The position numbers and the translations under genes are program-made. A stretch of DNA of 64,000 nt from Candidatus Tectomicrobia bacterium (GTDB lineage Bacteria > UBA8248), in contig JACPUR010000013.1 in NCBI GenBank assembly GCA_016192135.1, positions 1 to 64,000 on the forward strand, given 5' to 3'. Within the stretch, counting starts at the first letter, position 1; the number at the start of each line of letters is the position of its first letter. The notes beneath the pieces were generated by a model that was not told the origin of the DNA, did not search any database, and saw nothing but the letters and a program-made list of their open reading frames with translations. Positions 42,547-50,076 of the stretch are shown in pieces.

Positions 42547-43983
42547 ATGCCGCTGATGAGCCCGGGGCAGTACAAGGAGAGCCTGCGCGACGGCCGGACG
42601 GTCTACTACCGGGGGGAGCGGGTGGAGGACGTGGCCGCCCATCCCGTCCTCGGGGTGGCCGTCGAGCACGCCTCGATCGACTACCGCATGGCCGAGGATC
42701 CGGCCGGACGGCCCCTCGCCGTGGTGGATGGGCCCGACGGCCCCGCCTCCCGCTACTACCACATCCCCCGCTCGGCGGATGACCTCCTGAAGCGCAGCGC
42801 CCTCATCGAGCGCGCCACCGCCCTGGGCGGCACCCTGGTGGTGCTCATCAAGGAGATCGGCACCGACGCCCTCTTCGCCCTCCACCTCCTGGCCGGCCAT
42901 ATGGACCGCACGAAGGGCACCTCCTATCTTCCCCGCGTCCAGAAGTTCTTTGAGCATTGCCGCTCCAAAGATCTCGCCGTGGCGGTGGCCCAGACCGACG
43001 TGAAGGGCGACCGGGGCAAGGGTCCGGGGGAGCAGGCCCACCCGGATTACTACGTGCGCGTCGTCTCCGAGGATAAGGAGGGCATCACCCTCCGGGGCGC
43101 TAAGGTCCACACCTCGGTCTCGGTGAACGCCCACGAGATCATCGTCCTCCCCACCCGGAACATGGGCCAGGGCGAGGAGGCCTATGCCGTCGCCTGCGCC
43201 GTCCCGGCCAACGCCCCGGGCCTCACCATGATCGCCAGCCCCTACGGGAGCCGGAAGTCCAACGCCTTCGAGGCCCCCATCAGCGCCCGCCACAAGATGA
43301 TCGAGGCCCTCACCGTCTTCGAGGACGTGAAGGTGCCCTGGGAGCGCGTGTTCCTGAAGGGGGAAGCGGACATGGCCGGGCCCCTGGCCAAGACCTTCGT
43401 CGAGTTCCACCGCTTCACGGCGGTGAGCTACAAGCTCCCCCTGGTGGACCTCTTCGTCGGGGCCTCCCGCCTCATGGCCGAGTACAACGGCATCCTCCGG
43501 GCCAACCACGTGCGCGACAAGCTCGCCCGCCTCATCAGCTACGCCCAGATATGCCGGGGCATGGCCCGCGAGGCCGCCCGCGAGTGCAAGGTGGTGGACG
43601 GCATCGCCGTCCCCAGCGCCGAGCTCATCAACATCGCCAAACTCCACTTCGCCGAGAACTACCACCAGACGCTGGCCTGGGTCATCGACATCGCCGGGGG
43701 CCTCCTCGTCACCGGCCCCTCCGAGGAAGACCTGAACCACCCCCGCCTGGGCGAGATGGTTTCGAAGTACCTCGGCGGGGCGGGGGGCGTCCCGGCCGAG
43801 GACCGCCTCCGGCTCATCAACCTCATCGCCGAGATCACCACCACCGACTTCGCCGGCTACCAGGCCGTCCTCGCCATCCACGCCGAGGGCTCCATCGAGG
43901 CCGAGAAGCTCACCATCTTCGCCAGCCACGACGCCCGGGCCTCGGTCGCCTACGCCAAGCGGCTGGCGGGGATTGGGGATTGA
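42547..43983 (+). CDS. HpaB-family flavin-dependent monooxygenase, oxygenase component (478 aa)
   Basis: An acyl-CoA-dehydrogenase-fold enzyme of the 4-hydroxyphenylacetate 3-hydroxylase family. The HpaB N-terminal domain starts SPGQYKESLRDGRTVYYRGERVEDV. It has the flavin and substrate blocks YLPRVQKFFEHCRSKDLAVAVAQTDVKGDR near residue 150, SVNAHEIIVLPTRNM near 195 and VPWERVF near 265. The iron-sulphur cysteines of the related 4-hydroxybutyryl-CoA dehydratase are absent, so a two-component hydroxylase fits better. No flavin reductase is beside it. GGAGG precedes the ATG. It heads the gene run ending near 46.9 kb. Confidence 0.88.
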   Translation: MPLMSPGQYKESLRDGRTVYYRGERVEDVAAHPVLGVAVEHASIDYRMAEDPAGRPLAVVDGPDGPASRYYHIPRSADDLLKRSALIERATALGGTLVVLIKEIGTDALFALHLLAGHMDRTKGTSYLPRVQKFFEHCRSKDLAVAVAQTDVKGDRGKGPGEQAHPDYYVRVVSEDKEGITLRGAKVHTSVSVNAHEIIVLPTRNMGQGEEAYAVACAVPANAPGLTMIASPYGSRKSNAFEAPISARHKMIEALTVFEDVKVPWERVFLKGEADMAGPLAKTFVEFHRFTAVSYKLPLVDLFVGASRLMAEYNGILRANHVRDKLARLISYAQICRGMAREAARECKVVDGIAVPSAELINIAKLHFAENYHQTLAWVIDIAGGLLVTGPSEEDLNHPRLGEMVSKYLGGAGGVPAEDRLRLINLIAEITTTDFAGYQAVLAIHAEGSIEAEKLTIFASHDARASVAYAKRLAGIGD

Positions 43984-44049
43984 ACACGAGGGGATACCCC
44001 CTGCTCTTTTTGAATACCGGCCGTAATCATTCATAACAGGAGGAGCGCC

Positions 44050-44463
44050 ATGGCCTATCTCTTCCGTCAGGACGAACTGCCCAAGCTGGTCTCGGTGACG
44101 CCGGGTCGGGAGCGCATCTTCTTCGTGAGCCCCGAGCTCGCGGGCACGGACGCCTTCCTCGCCGGCATCCTCCGCTACAAGAAGGGCGCCGCCTCGCCCT
44201 ACCACTTCCACGAGAACTGTGAGCACTTCTACTTCTTCATCTCGGGCAACGCCTCGGTGGAGACCGAGGAGGGAACGCGGCCCGTCGCGCCGGGCACCCT
44301 GGTCTTCATCCCGGCGATGGAGAAGCACCGCCTGCGCGCGAGCGAGGACATCCTCTACCTGGAGTACCAGGCCCCCAACCGCTTCAAGACCACCATCCTG
44401 GAGGGGACCGAGGACGACCTGCGCTGGGCGAAGGTGGACGGCAAGATCTGGGTGCAGAGCTGA
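44050..44463 (+). CDS. Single-domain cupin (137 aa)
   Basis: A cupin with HFHENCEHF (motif 1, near residue 57) and MEKHRL (motif 2, near 96), compatible with a metal-dependent isomerase, dioxygenase or binding role. The GGAGG before the ATG is strong. It follows the HpaB-like gene by 66 nt and precedes a second, degenerate cupin by 14 nt, so it belongs to the same operon. The product of an aromatic hydroxylase would be a natural substrate, but that is inference. Confidence 0.85.
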   Translation: MAYLFRQDELPKLVSVTPGRERIFFVSPELAGTDAFLAGILRYKKGAASPYHFHENCEHFYFFISGNASVETEEGTRPVAPGTLVFIPAMEKHRLRASEDILYLEYQAPNRFKTTILEGTEDDLRWAKVDGKIWVQS

Positions 44464-44477
44464 GAGGGGGTGACATC

Positions 44478-44819
44478 ATGATCCAGTTCATCGACACCGA
44501 GGCGTGCGAGCGCGTGGGGGTGGGGCCGGGGCTCGGGACGGCCGCCGAGATCATGGGGCCGGAGCGCTGCGGGGCCCAAAACGGCCGGGGCCTCCTGCGC
44601 CGGGTGGGGCCGGGGGAGCGGGTCGAGGCCGAGGCCCTGCCCGGCGCCCGGCAGCTCCTCTACCTCATGGAGGGGGCCGGCACCATCGAGCTGGGCGGCA
44701 AGGCCCACCCCGCCGGCGCGGGCATGGGGGTGTTCCTGGACCTGGGCGAGGGCGCCGTCGTCCGCCACACGGGGGGCGCCCCCCTCAAGGTCTTCCACCT
44801 CATCGTGCCGAAGGAGTAG
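44478..44819 (+). CDS. Degenerate cupin-like protein (113 aa)
   Basis: Likely a cupin fold lacking the usual metal-binding histidines: LLYLMEGAGTIELGGKAHPAGAGMGVFLDLGEGA near residue 60 has the beta-strand and glycine pattern, while the first motif has no HxH. It could be a non-metal cupin that binds or dimerises with the neighbouring cupin. It starts 14 nt after the cupin at 44050, ends 38 nt before the alpha/beta-barrel pair, and is in the same operon. Confidence in the fold is moderate. Confidence 0.65.
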   Translation: MIQFIDTEACERVGVGPGLGTAAEIMGPERCGAQNGRGLLRRVGPGERVEAEALPGARQLLYLMEGAGTIELGGKAHPAGAGMGVFLDLGEGAVVRHTGGAPLKVFHLIVPKE

Positions 44820-44857
44820 GCCGGGCGCGGCCTGCTCACATCCGCCAGGAGACGCGA

Positions 44858-45592
44858 ATGCCCGAAGCCAAGGCCATCACCGCCATCTGGTCGAACGTCC
44901 CCAAGGAGCACGAGGAGGCCAGCCGCAAGTGGCACAACCTCGAGCACACGACCGAGCGCCTCGAGGGCCCCGGCTACCTCTGCTGCCGCCGCTACAACCG
45001 CGAGGGGGGCGAGGGCAAGCACGGGCGCTTCAACATGTTCGAGGCCGAGGATCTCTCCGCCTTCACCAGCGCCTACTACCTGCGCTCCCGCAACAACCCC
45101 ACCCCCTGGACGCGCGCCTCGATGAAGCTCTCCCGGGACGGGGAGCGCAGCATCGCCTCCCTCGCCGCCTCGCACGGGCCCCGGCCGCGCATCGAGCCGC
45201 CCTACCTCTACCTGGTGCGCTTCAACCCGGCGCCGGGGGCGGAAGAGGAGATCGCCGCCTGGTACCGGGAGGAGCACCTCCCCCGCATGTGCGCCGTCGG
45301 GAGCGTGCTGCGCGGGCGGCTCTTCCGCCACTCGGAGGAGGTCACGAACGTCGAGACGGTGGAGTCCAAGATCCACGGCTCGACGGGCATGCGGCCGGGC
45401 GCCCGGGCTTTCCTGGCTCTCTACGACCTGACCACCGTCGAGCCCGTCGGAGGGGCCGCCTGGAAGGAGGCCGCGGCGGGCACCCCGCGCAGCGCCGAAA
45501 TGATCCGGAAGCTCCTCGACCCCGTCCGCGAGACCTGGTGGCTCGACTTCGTGAAGTACTCCCCCGCCGTGCTCGCCCGGCTGGGGGGGTGA
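44858..45592 (+). CDS. Dimeric alpha/beta-barrel-like two-domain protein A (244 aa)
   Basis: Not assigned to a named family. Each half has the ferredoxin-like pattern: the first KWHNLEHTTERLEGPGYLCCRRY near residue 28, the second AAWYREEHLPRMCAVGSVLRGRLF near 135. A conserved signature FTSAYYLRSRNNPTPWTR lies near residue 67. Relatives with this pattern act on aromatic or polyketide-like substrates, but no activity can be claimed. The tandem paralogue follows at 45604 and a more distant one lies at 17680. AGGAG precedes the ATG. Confidence 0.7.
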   Translation: MPEAKAITAIWSNVPKEHEEASRKWHNLEHTTERLEGPGYLCCRRYNREGGEGKHGRFNMFEAEDLSAFTSAYYLRSRNNPTPWTRASMKLSRDGERSIASLAASHGPRPRIEPPYLYLVRFNPAPGAEEEIAAWYREEHLPRMCAVGSVLRGRLFRHSEEVTNVETVESKIHGSTGMRPGARAFLALYDLTTVEPVGGAAWKEAAAGTPRSAEMIRKLLDPVRETWWLDFVKYSPAVLARLGG

Positions 45593-45603
45593 GGAGGCCC
45601 CCC

Positions 45604-46314
45604 TTGCCCGAACCGCAGGCCGTCACCGCCGTCTGGGTCAACGCCCCGGAGGCCCACGTCGAGGAGTTCCGCCGGTGGCACAACTGCGAGCACACGACCG
45701 ACCGCCTCGAGGGGCCGGGCTACCGGTGCGTCCACCGCTACCGCCGGGCGGGCGGGGACGGCCGGCACGAGTTCTTCATCCTCTTCGGGGGGGATGACCT
45801 CTCGGCCTTCGACAGCCCGTATTACATGCGCTCGCGCAACAACCCCACCCCCTGGACGCGCAAGTGCATGGCCTTTCTCCGGGACGCCGAGCGCAGCGTT
45901 TGCGCCCTCGCCGCCTCCTTCGGGGAGCGGCCCCGCTATGACGCCCCCTACGTCTACACCGTCCGGGTCGACCCCTCCTGGGGACCGGGGGCGGAGGCGG
46001 AGCTCGCCGCCTGGTACCGCGAGGAGCACCTCGCCCGGATGTGCGCGGTCGAGGGGGTGCTGCGCGGCCGGCTCTTCGTCCGGGACGAGAGGCTCTCGGG
46101 CGAGGAGACCGAGGAGACGAAGATCCAGAGCATGGCGGCCGGGAGGCTGCCCCTCCTCGCCCTCTACGAGATGTCCACCCTCGGCCCCATCGACACCGGC
46201 GCCTGGCACGAGGCGGCCTACGGCACCCCGCGCAGCGCCGCCATGCGGGAGAAGGTGGCGAAGGGCGTCCGCGAGCGCTGGTGGCTCGACTTCGCGAAGT
46301 GGAGGGAGGCCTAG
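45604..46314 (+). CDS. Dimeric alpha/beta-barrel-like two-domain protein B, tandem paralogue (236 aa)
   Basis: It is about half identical to protein A: RWHNCEHTTDRLEGPGYRCVHRYRR near residue 23, FDSPYYMRSRNNPTPWTRKCM near 65, AAWYREEHLARMCAVEGVLRGRLF near 130, and a C-terminus RWWLDFAKW mirroring TWWLDFVKY in A. The start is probably TTG at 45604, with GGAGG six bases upstream and no ATG in frame. It begins 12 nt after protein A stops, and its TAG stop abuts the ATG of the SGNH hydrolase. Confidence 0.72.
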   Translation: MPEPQAVTAVWVNAPEAHVEEFRRWHNCEHTTDRLEGPGYRCVHRYRRAGGDGRHEFFILFGGDDLSAFDSPYYMRSRNNPTPWTRKCMAFLRDAERSVCALAASFGERPRYDAPYVYTVRVDPSWGPGAEAELAAWYREEHLARMCAVEGVLRGRLFVRDERLSGEETEETKIQSMAAGRLPLLALYEMSTLGPIDTGAWHEAAYGTPRSAAMREKVAKGVRERWWLDFAKWREA

Positions 46315-46911
46315 ATGGACCTCCGCCTCTGCTTCATCGGCGACTCCTTCGTGAACGGCACCTCCGACCCCGAGTACCTCGGCTGGCCGGGGCGGCTCTG
46401 CCGGGCCGAGCGGGCGAAGGGCCACGCCCTGACCCTCTACAACCTGGGAATCCGCGGGGCCACGAGCCGGGACATCCTCGGCTGGTGGGAGGAGGAGGCC
46501 CTGCGCCGCCTGCCCCAGGGGACGGAGGGCCGCCTCATCCTCGCCTTCGGGGCGAACGACACCCGGCCCGCGGAGGGAGGAGGCCTGCGGGTCCCGCGGG
46601 AGGAGTCCATCGCGAACGCGGCCCGAGTCCTCCGCCGGGCCAAGCAGCTCCGTCCTCTCTTGATGGTGGGGCCGCCGCCGGTCGGGGACGAGGCGAACAA
46701 CCGCCGCATCGCGGACCTTTCGGGCGCTTTGGCGGGAATGTGCCGGGAGGAGGGAACCCCCTGCCTCGAGGTGCATGCGCCCCTCGCCCGCTCGGGCACC
46801 TGGCAGAAGGAGGCGGCGGCGGGGGACGGCGCCCATCCCGGCGCCAGGGGCTACGCCGAGCTTGCGGCCCTGGTGGAATCCTGGTCTGCTTGGCGGGCGT
46901 GGCTGGATTGA
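46315..46911 (+). CDS. SGNH/GDSL-family hydrolase (198 aa)
   Basis: An esterase/lipase-like hydrolase with the four SGNH blocks: GDSFVNG (nucleophile serine, near residue 9), the glycine block LGIRGATSRD near 42, the asparagine block GANDTRP near 78, and the catalytic DGAHPGARG near 167. No signal peptide, so cytoplasmic. The ATG directly abuts the previous TAG with GGGAGG just upstream, tying it to the alpha/beta-barrel genes. It would hydrolyse an ester or amide in the pathway; that is inference. Confidence 0.88.
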   Translation: MDLRLCFIGDSFVNGTSDPEYLGWPGRLCRAERAKGHALTLYNLGIRGATSRDILGWWEEEALRRLPQGTEGRLILAFGANDTRPAEGGGLRVPREESIANAARVLRRAKQLRPLLMVGPPPVGDEANNRRIADLSGALAGMCREEGTPCLEVHAPLARSGTWQKEAAAGDGAHPGARGYAELAALVESWSAWRAWLD

Positions 46912-46925
46912 CCCAAGGAGCCCCC

Positions 46926-46964
46926 ATGCCGCCGATCGACCTCCCGTCCCTCCTGGAAGCCTGA
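46926..46964 (+). CDS. Possible 12-codon leader peptide overlapping the lipoprotein start
   Basis: ATG-CCG...TGA encodes MPPIDLPSLLEA. AAGGAG lies just before its ATG, and its stop TGA overlaps the ATG of the lipoprotein gene (TGATG). It may be a translationally coupled leader or only a small remnant. Confidence 0.35.
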   Translation: MPPIDLPSLLEA

Positions 46965-48013
46965 TGCGCCTCCTCCAGCGGCCCCGCGTCCCGACCGCCT
47001 TCGGCCTTTGGCTGCGCCTGGCGCTCCTGGCCCTGGCCCTTCTCCTCTGGGGGCTGATGGCGATGGGCTGCGCCATGCCCCCCTCGCCCCCCGCCCGGGC
47101 GGACGGCCTTCCCGAAGCTCGGGCGGCGCGCCTCGCCCTCTACGAGAAGACCCTGCGCCACTACCTGGAGCGGGGCTGGCTCCCCTTTCTCGACCTGGGC
47201 GTCTCCCTGGCCGATCTCAAGGACCCGGACCGCCTGATCGAGGGCATGGACGCCGCCGGGGTGGCGCTCGCCGCCGTGAGCGCGCCGGACGAAGACGCCC
47301 TCTGGGAGGCGGTGCGCCGGCACCCGGGCCGCCTCGTGCCCTTGACCGGGGAGGCCCCGGCGGAGGCCTGGGCCGGGAGGCCGGCCGAGTTCCGCGAAGG
47401 GCTGGAGCGGCGGCTCGGCCGGGGGGCGCTCGGCATCGGTCCCATCCGGGCCGGGAGGCTCGCCGAAGGGGAGGAGAGCCGGCCCCGGCTGGAGGCCCTC
47501 GCGGCCCTCCTCGCCTTCGCGGCGGGGCGGCGCATCCCGGTCGTCCTCGACCTGCCCCCCGCCGACCCCGACGTCGGGCGGCTCGAAAAACTCCTGGCCG
47601 ACCACCCGGCCGCCCAGGTGGTCTGGACCGGCGCGGGCCACCTCCCCCGGCGCGAGATGAACCCGGGCTACGGCCACGCCCTGCTGCGCGCCCTGAGCCT
47701 GCGGCACGCCAACCTCTCCTTCGCCCTGAGCACCCTCCAGCCCCCCGAGGCCTCCCCCGTCATCCGCCCCCAGCGGAACCTCCTCTACGACCCGGGCGGG
47801 CGCTTCACGCTGGAGTGGGGGGCCGTCATCGACTCCCGCGTTGGGCACTTCTTGACCGGCAGCTCCCCCGGCGCCGGGAGCGCCGCGGCCTACGCCGCCC
47901 GGATGAAGGCCTACCGGCGGCTCGCCATCGAATCCCTGGCTCCCGCCTCCCGCCCCAGGGTCGCCTACCAGAACGCCTGGCGCCTCCTGGCGGGGGAGGA
48001 TTGGAAGGAGTAG
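46964..48013 (+). CDS. Lipoprotein of amidohydrolase-like type (349 aa)
   Basis: A predicted lipoprotein: hydrophobic segment LALLALALLLWGLMAMGC near residue 20 with lipobox-like MGC. The body resembles an amidohydrolase_2-type TIM barrel: FLDLGVSLADLKDPDRLIEGMDAAGVALAAV near residue 80, VVLDLPPADPDV near 190, LLYDPGGRFTLEWGAVIDSRVGHFLTGSS near 270. Metal-binding histidines of the usual HxH type are not evident, so it may be inactive or a binding protein. It starts at the TGATG junction described above and ends the 42.5-48 kb gene run. Confidence 0.65.
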   Translation: MRLLQRPRVPTAFGLWLRLALLALALLLWGLMAMGCAMPPSPPARADGLPEARAARLALYEKTLRHYLERGWLPFLDLGVSLADLKDPDRLIEGMDAAGVALAAVSAPDEDALWEAVRRHPGRLVPLTGEAPAEAWAGRPAEFREGLERRLGRGALGIGPIRAGRLAEGEESRPRLEALAALLAFAAGRRIPVVLDLPPADPDVGRLEKLLADHPAAQVVWTGAGHLPRREMNPGYGHALLRALSLRHANLSFALSTLQPPEASPVIRPQRNLLYDPGGRFTLEWGAVIDSRVGHFLTGSSPGAGSAAAYAARMKAYRRLAIESLAPASRPRVAYQNAWRLLAGEDWKE

Positions 48014-48070
48014 GGGCGGCCTCCAGGGGCCCCCCAGCCCACACGGAACCCTTCCCTCGCGCGCGCGTAA

Positions 48071-48110
48071 AAATAAGCCTGAATAAGCCTGAACATCCCT
48101 GAATATCCCT
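48071..48110. repeat. Four tandem 10-bp repeats (GAATAAGCCT type)
   Basis: Units AAATAAGCCT, GAATAAGCCT, GAACATCCCT and GAATATCCCT in direct head-to-tail order, 58 nt after the lipoprotein stop. The array is too short and regular for CRISPR and has no spacers. It could be a regulator-binding array. Confidence 0.7.
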
Positions 48111-48515
48111 GAAACCTCTCCTCCCTCCCGCACGCCCCGCATGGACCGGCCGTGACAACCCATCCCCCCTTTATTGGGGAAGTACCCGGTACTAGCGGCA
48201 ACTATCCGGCATTCCCGCAACTATCCGGTACGCCCCGCCCCATCTTCTCCCCGCCCACGGGCGCATTCCCCTATGCGCGGGCGCACCCGCCCGCCGGCCG
48301 GCCCCGGGGGCCGGATCGGGAATGTAGGGCTTGCCGGGGAAAAGCCGGTTACCGCAAATGACAGCGATTTCGTGCAGGTTCGTGGGTGGGGAAGGATTTT
48401 GGGGGGGGGAGAGGTGCTTCAGCAGTCGAAGCCGGAGTTACGGCGGCGATTATCCCCTTGGCAAAGAATCCGGAGCGGGCGATGAGTAGGGACGTATTGC
48501 AATACGCCCCCACGG

Positions 48516-48550
48516 CCCTCACCCCAGCCCTCTCCCATAGGGAGAGAGAG
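48516..48550. repeat. CCCTCACCCC...CCCTCTCCC...GGGAGAG element
   Basis: Short dispersed repeat with an inverted CTCTCCC/GGGAGAG core. Similar copies lie at 50000-50023 and 52698-52720. Confidence 0.55.
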
Positions 48551-48652
48551 CCCCCCCCGCATTGCGCCCCCCCTTCCCCCCGGGGATAATGAACGCCCCC
48601 TCCCGGGGCGGCGATCATCCATCCATACCCATCGGGCGAAGGAGCTTCCGCG

Positions 48653-49804
48653 ATGTCGAGCATCCGCCATCCGCGCAGGACCTGGTTCGGGGCCGGGACG
48701 ATCGAGAGGCTGAAGGAGGAGGCCCTGTTCCTGAAGGCCAGGCGCGCGCTTTTCTTCACCGACAAGGGGGTGCGGGGGGCGGGGGTGGCCGACAAGGCGC
48801 TGGCGCCGCTCGAGGAGGCGGGGGTGGAGGCCGTGATCTACGACGAGTGCCCGCCCGAGCCGGCCATCGGGGATTTGGAGGCGGCCCACGAGCGCTTCAA
48901 GGACGCGCGCCCGGACCTCGTGCTGGGGGTGGGGGGCGGGAGCTCGATGGACATGGCCAAGTCGGTCGCCGCCATCCTGGCGAACGGGGGAAAGCCCCGG
49001 GACTACCTGGGGGTGGAGCTCCTCCCCAAGCCCTCGGTGCCCACCATCCTCGTCCCCACCACGAGCGGCACGGGGGCCGAGGCCACGCCCAACGCGATTT
49101 TTTCGGTGCCCGAGCAGGGGGTGAAGCTCGCCATCGTGAGCACCTACATCATCCCCTGGGTGGCCATCGTGGACCCGGCCCTCACCCTCTCGGCCCCCCA
49201 GAAGGTGACCGCCGCCTCGGGTGTGGACGCCCTGACGCACTGCCTGGAGTCCTTCGTGAACCCGAACTCCCACCCCCTGAGCGAGCTCTACAGCGTGCGG
49301 GGGATGGAGCTCATCGCGGGCTCGCTCCGGCAGGTGTGCCGGGACGGGAGCGATTTAAAGGCGCGTTCGGACATGGCGCTGGGCTCCCACTACGGGGGCG
49401 TCTGCCTGGCGGGGGCGGGGGCGGGGGCCATCCACGCCCTGGCCTATCCCCTGGGCTCGCGCTTCCACATCCCCCACGGGGTGAGCAACTCGCTCATGTT
49501 CTCCCACGTCATGCGGTGGAACTTCGAGGCCGCGCCGGCCAAGTTCGCCCGCATCGCCCGCATCCTGGGGGAGAAGACCGACGGGCTTGCCGAGCGGGAG
49601 GCGGCCGAGCGCTCGGTGGGGGCGGTGGAGCGCCTGTGCCGGGACTGCGGGGTGCCCACCCGGCTGTCGGAGGTGGGGGTGCCGGCCCACGTCATCCCCG
49701 AGCTGGCCGAGGCGGCCTTCAGCACCCAGCAGCGCCTCCTGGGCTTCAACCCCCGCAAGCTCACCCAGGAGGACATCGAGGCCATCTACCGGGCGGCGGC
49801 GTGA
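48653..49804 (+). CDS. Iron-containing alcohol dehydrogenase (383 aa)
   Basis: A group III NAD(P)-dependent alcohol dehydrogenase. NAD-binding motif GVGGGSSMDMAK near residue 94, TTSGTGAEATPNAIF near 138 and the iron-ligand region GVDALTHCLESF near 190. HALAYPLGSRFHIPHGVSNSLM near 262 supplies further metal ligands. It reduces an aldehyde or oxidises a primary or secondary alcohol; substrate unknown. AAGGAG lies eight bases before the ATG. It stands alone: repeats flank it on both sides. Confidence 0.92.
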   Translation: MSSIRHPRRTWFGAGTIERLKEEALFLKARRALFFTDKGVRGAGVADKALAPLEEAGVEAVIYDECPPEPAIGDLEAAHERFKDARPDLVLGVGGGSSMDMAKSVAAILANGGKPRDYLGVELLPKPSVPTILVPTTSGTGAEATPNAIFSVPEQGVKLAIVSTYIIPWVAIVDPALTLSAPQKVTAASGVDALTHCLESFVNPNSHPLSELYSVRGMELIAGSLRQVCRDGSDLKARSDMALGSHYGGVCLAGAGAGAIHALAYPLGSRFHIPHGVSNSLMFSHVMRWNFEAAPAKFARIARILGEKTDGLAEREAAERSVGAVERLCRDCGVPTRLSEVGVPAHVIPELAEAAFSTQQRLLGFNPRKLTQEDIEAIYRAAA

Positions 49805-49846
49805 GGGATGGGAGGGAATGGCATCTTCATTTGGGGCGGTTTTGCA

Positions 49847-49965
49847 CTGTCATTCCGAGCGCAGCGAGGAATCTGCTTCTCAAGATCGAAAGCGGATTCC
49901 TCGGTCGCCCTTTTTGGGGGTCCCCAGGCGGCGAGCCGCCTGCGCGGGCTCCCTCGGAATGACAG
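49847..49965. repeat. Inverted repeat element with perfect 13-bp arms CTGTCATTCCGAG
   Basis: Arms CTGTCATTCCGAG (49847-49859) and CTCGGAATGACAG (49953-49965) enclose about 93 nt containing a second inverted segment. Related to the 4913 element. It lies between the alcohol dehydrogenase and YqeC genes. Confidence 0.8.
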
Positions 49966-49999
49966 GGATACATTCCGGCTGAACCCGGGATTCCCCGAC

Positions 50000-50023
50000 C
50001 CCCTCTCCCCCTGGGAGAGGGAG
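50000..50023. repeat. CCCTCTCCCCCTGGGAGAGGG element
   Basis: Second copy of the CCCTCACCCC/CCCTCTCCC dispersed repeat, here an almost perfect inverted pair, in the upstream region of YqeC. Confidence 0.55.
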
Positions 50024-50076
50024 TTTCGCGCGGTTTCATCCGCGGGAAACCTTCCGGCGGAAAGCGCCCGCCCCCG

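Larger units (their letters stand above)
48014..48652. other. Intergenic repeat-rich region (639 nt)
   Basis: No supportable gene. It holds the tandem 10-bp repeats at 48071-48110, a pair of GCAACTATCCGG copies (48198-48209 and 48218-48229) and a CCCTCACCCC-type element at 48516-48550. It separates the 42-48 kb gene run from the alcohol dehydrogenase. Confidence 0.55.

Noticed and set aside
42547-43983. 4-hydroxybutyryl-CoA dehydratase instead of HpaB-type monooxygenase
   Set aside because: The cysteine set that binds its iron-sulphur cluster is not present, so the flavin monooxygenase call was kept.
48071-48110. CRISPR array
   Set aside because: The repeats are 10 bp with no spacers and only four units; no cas gene is in the window.
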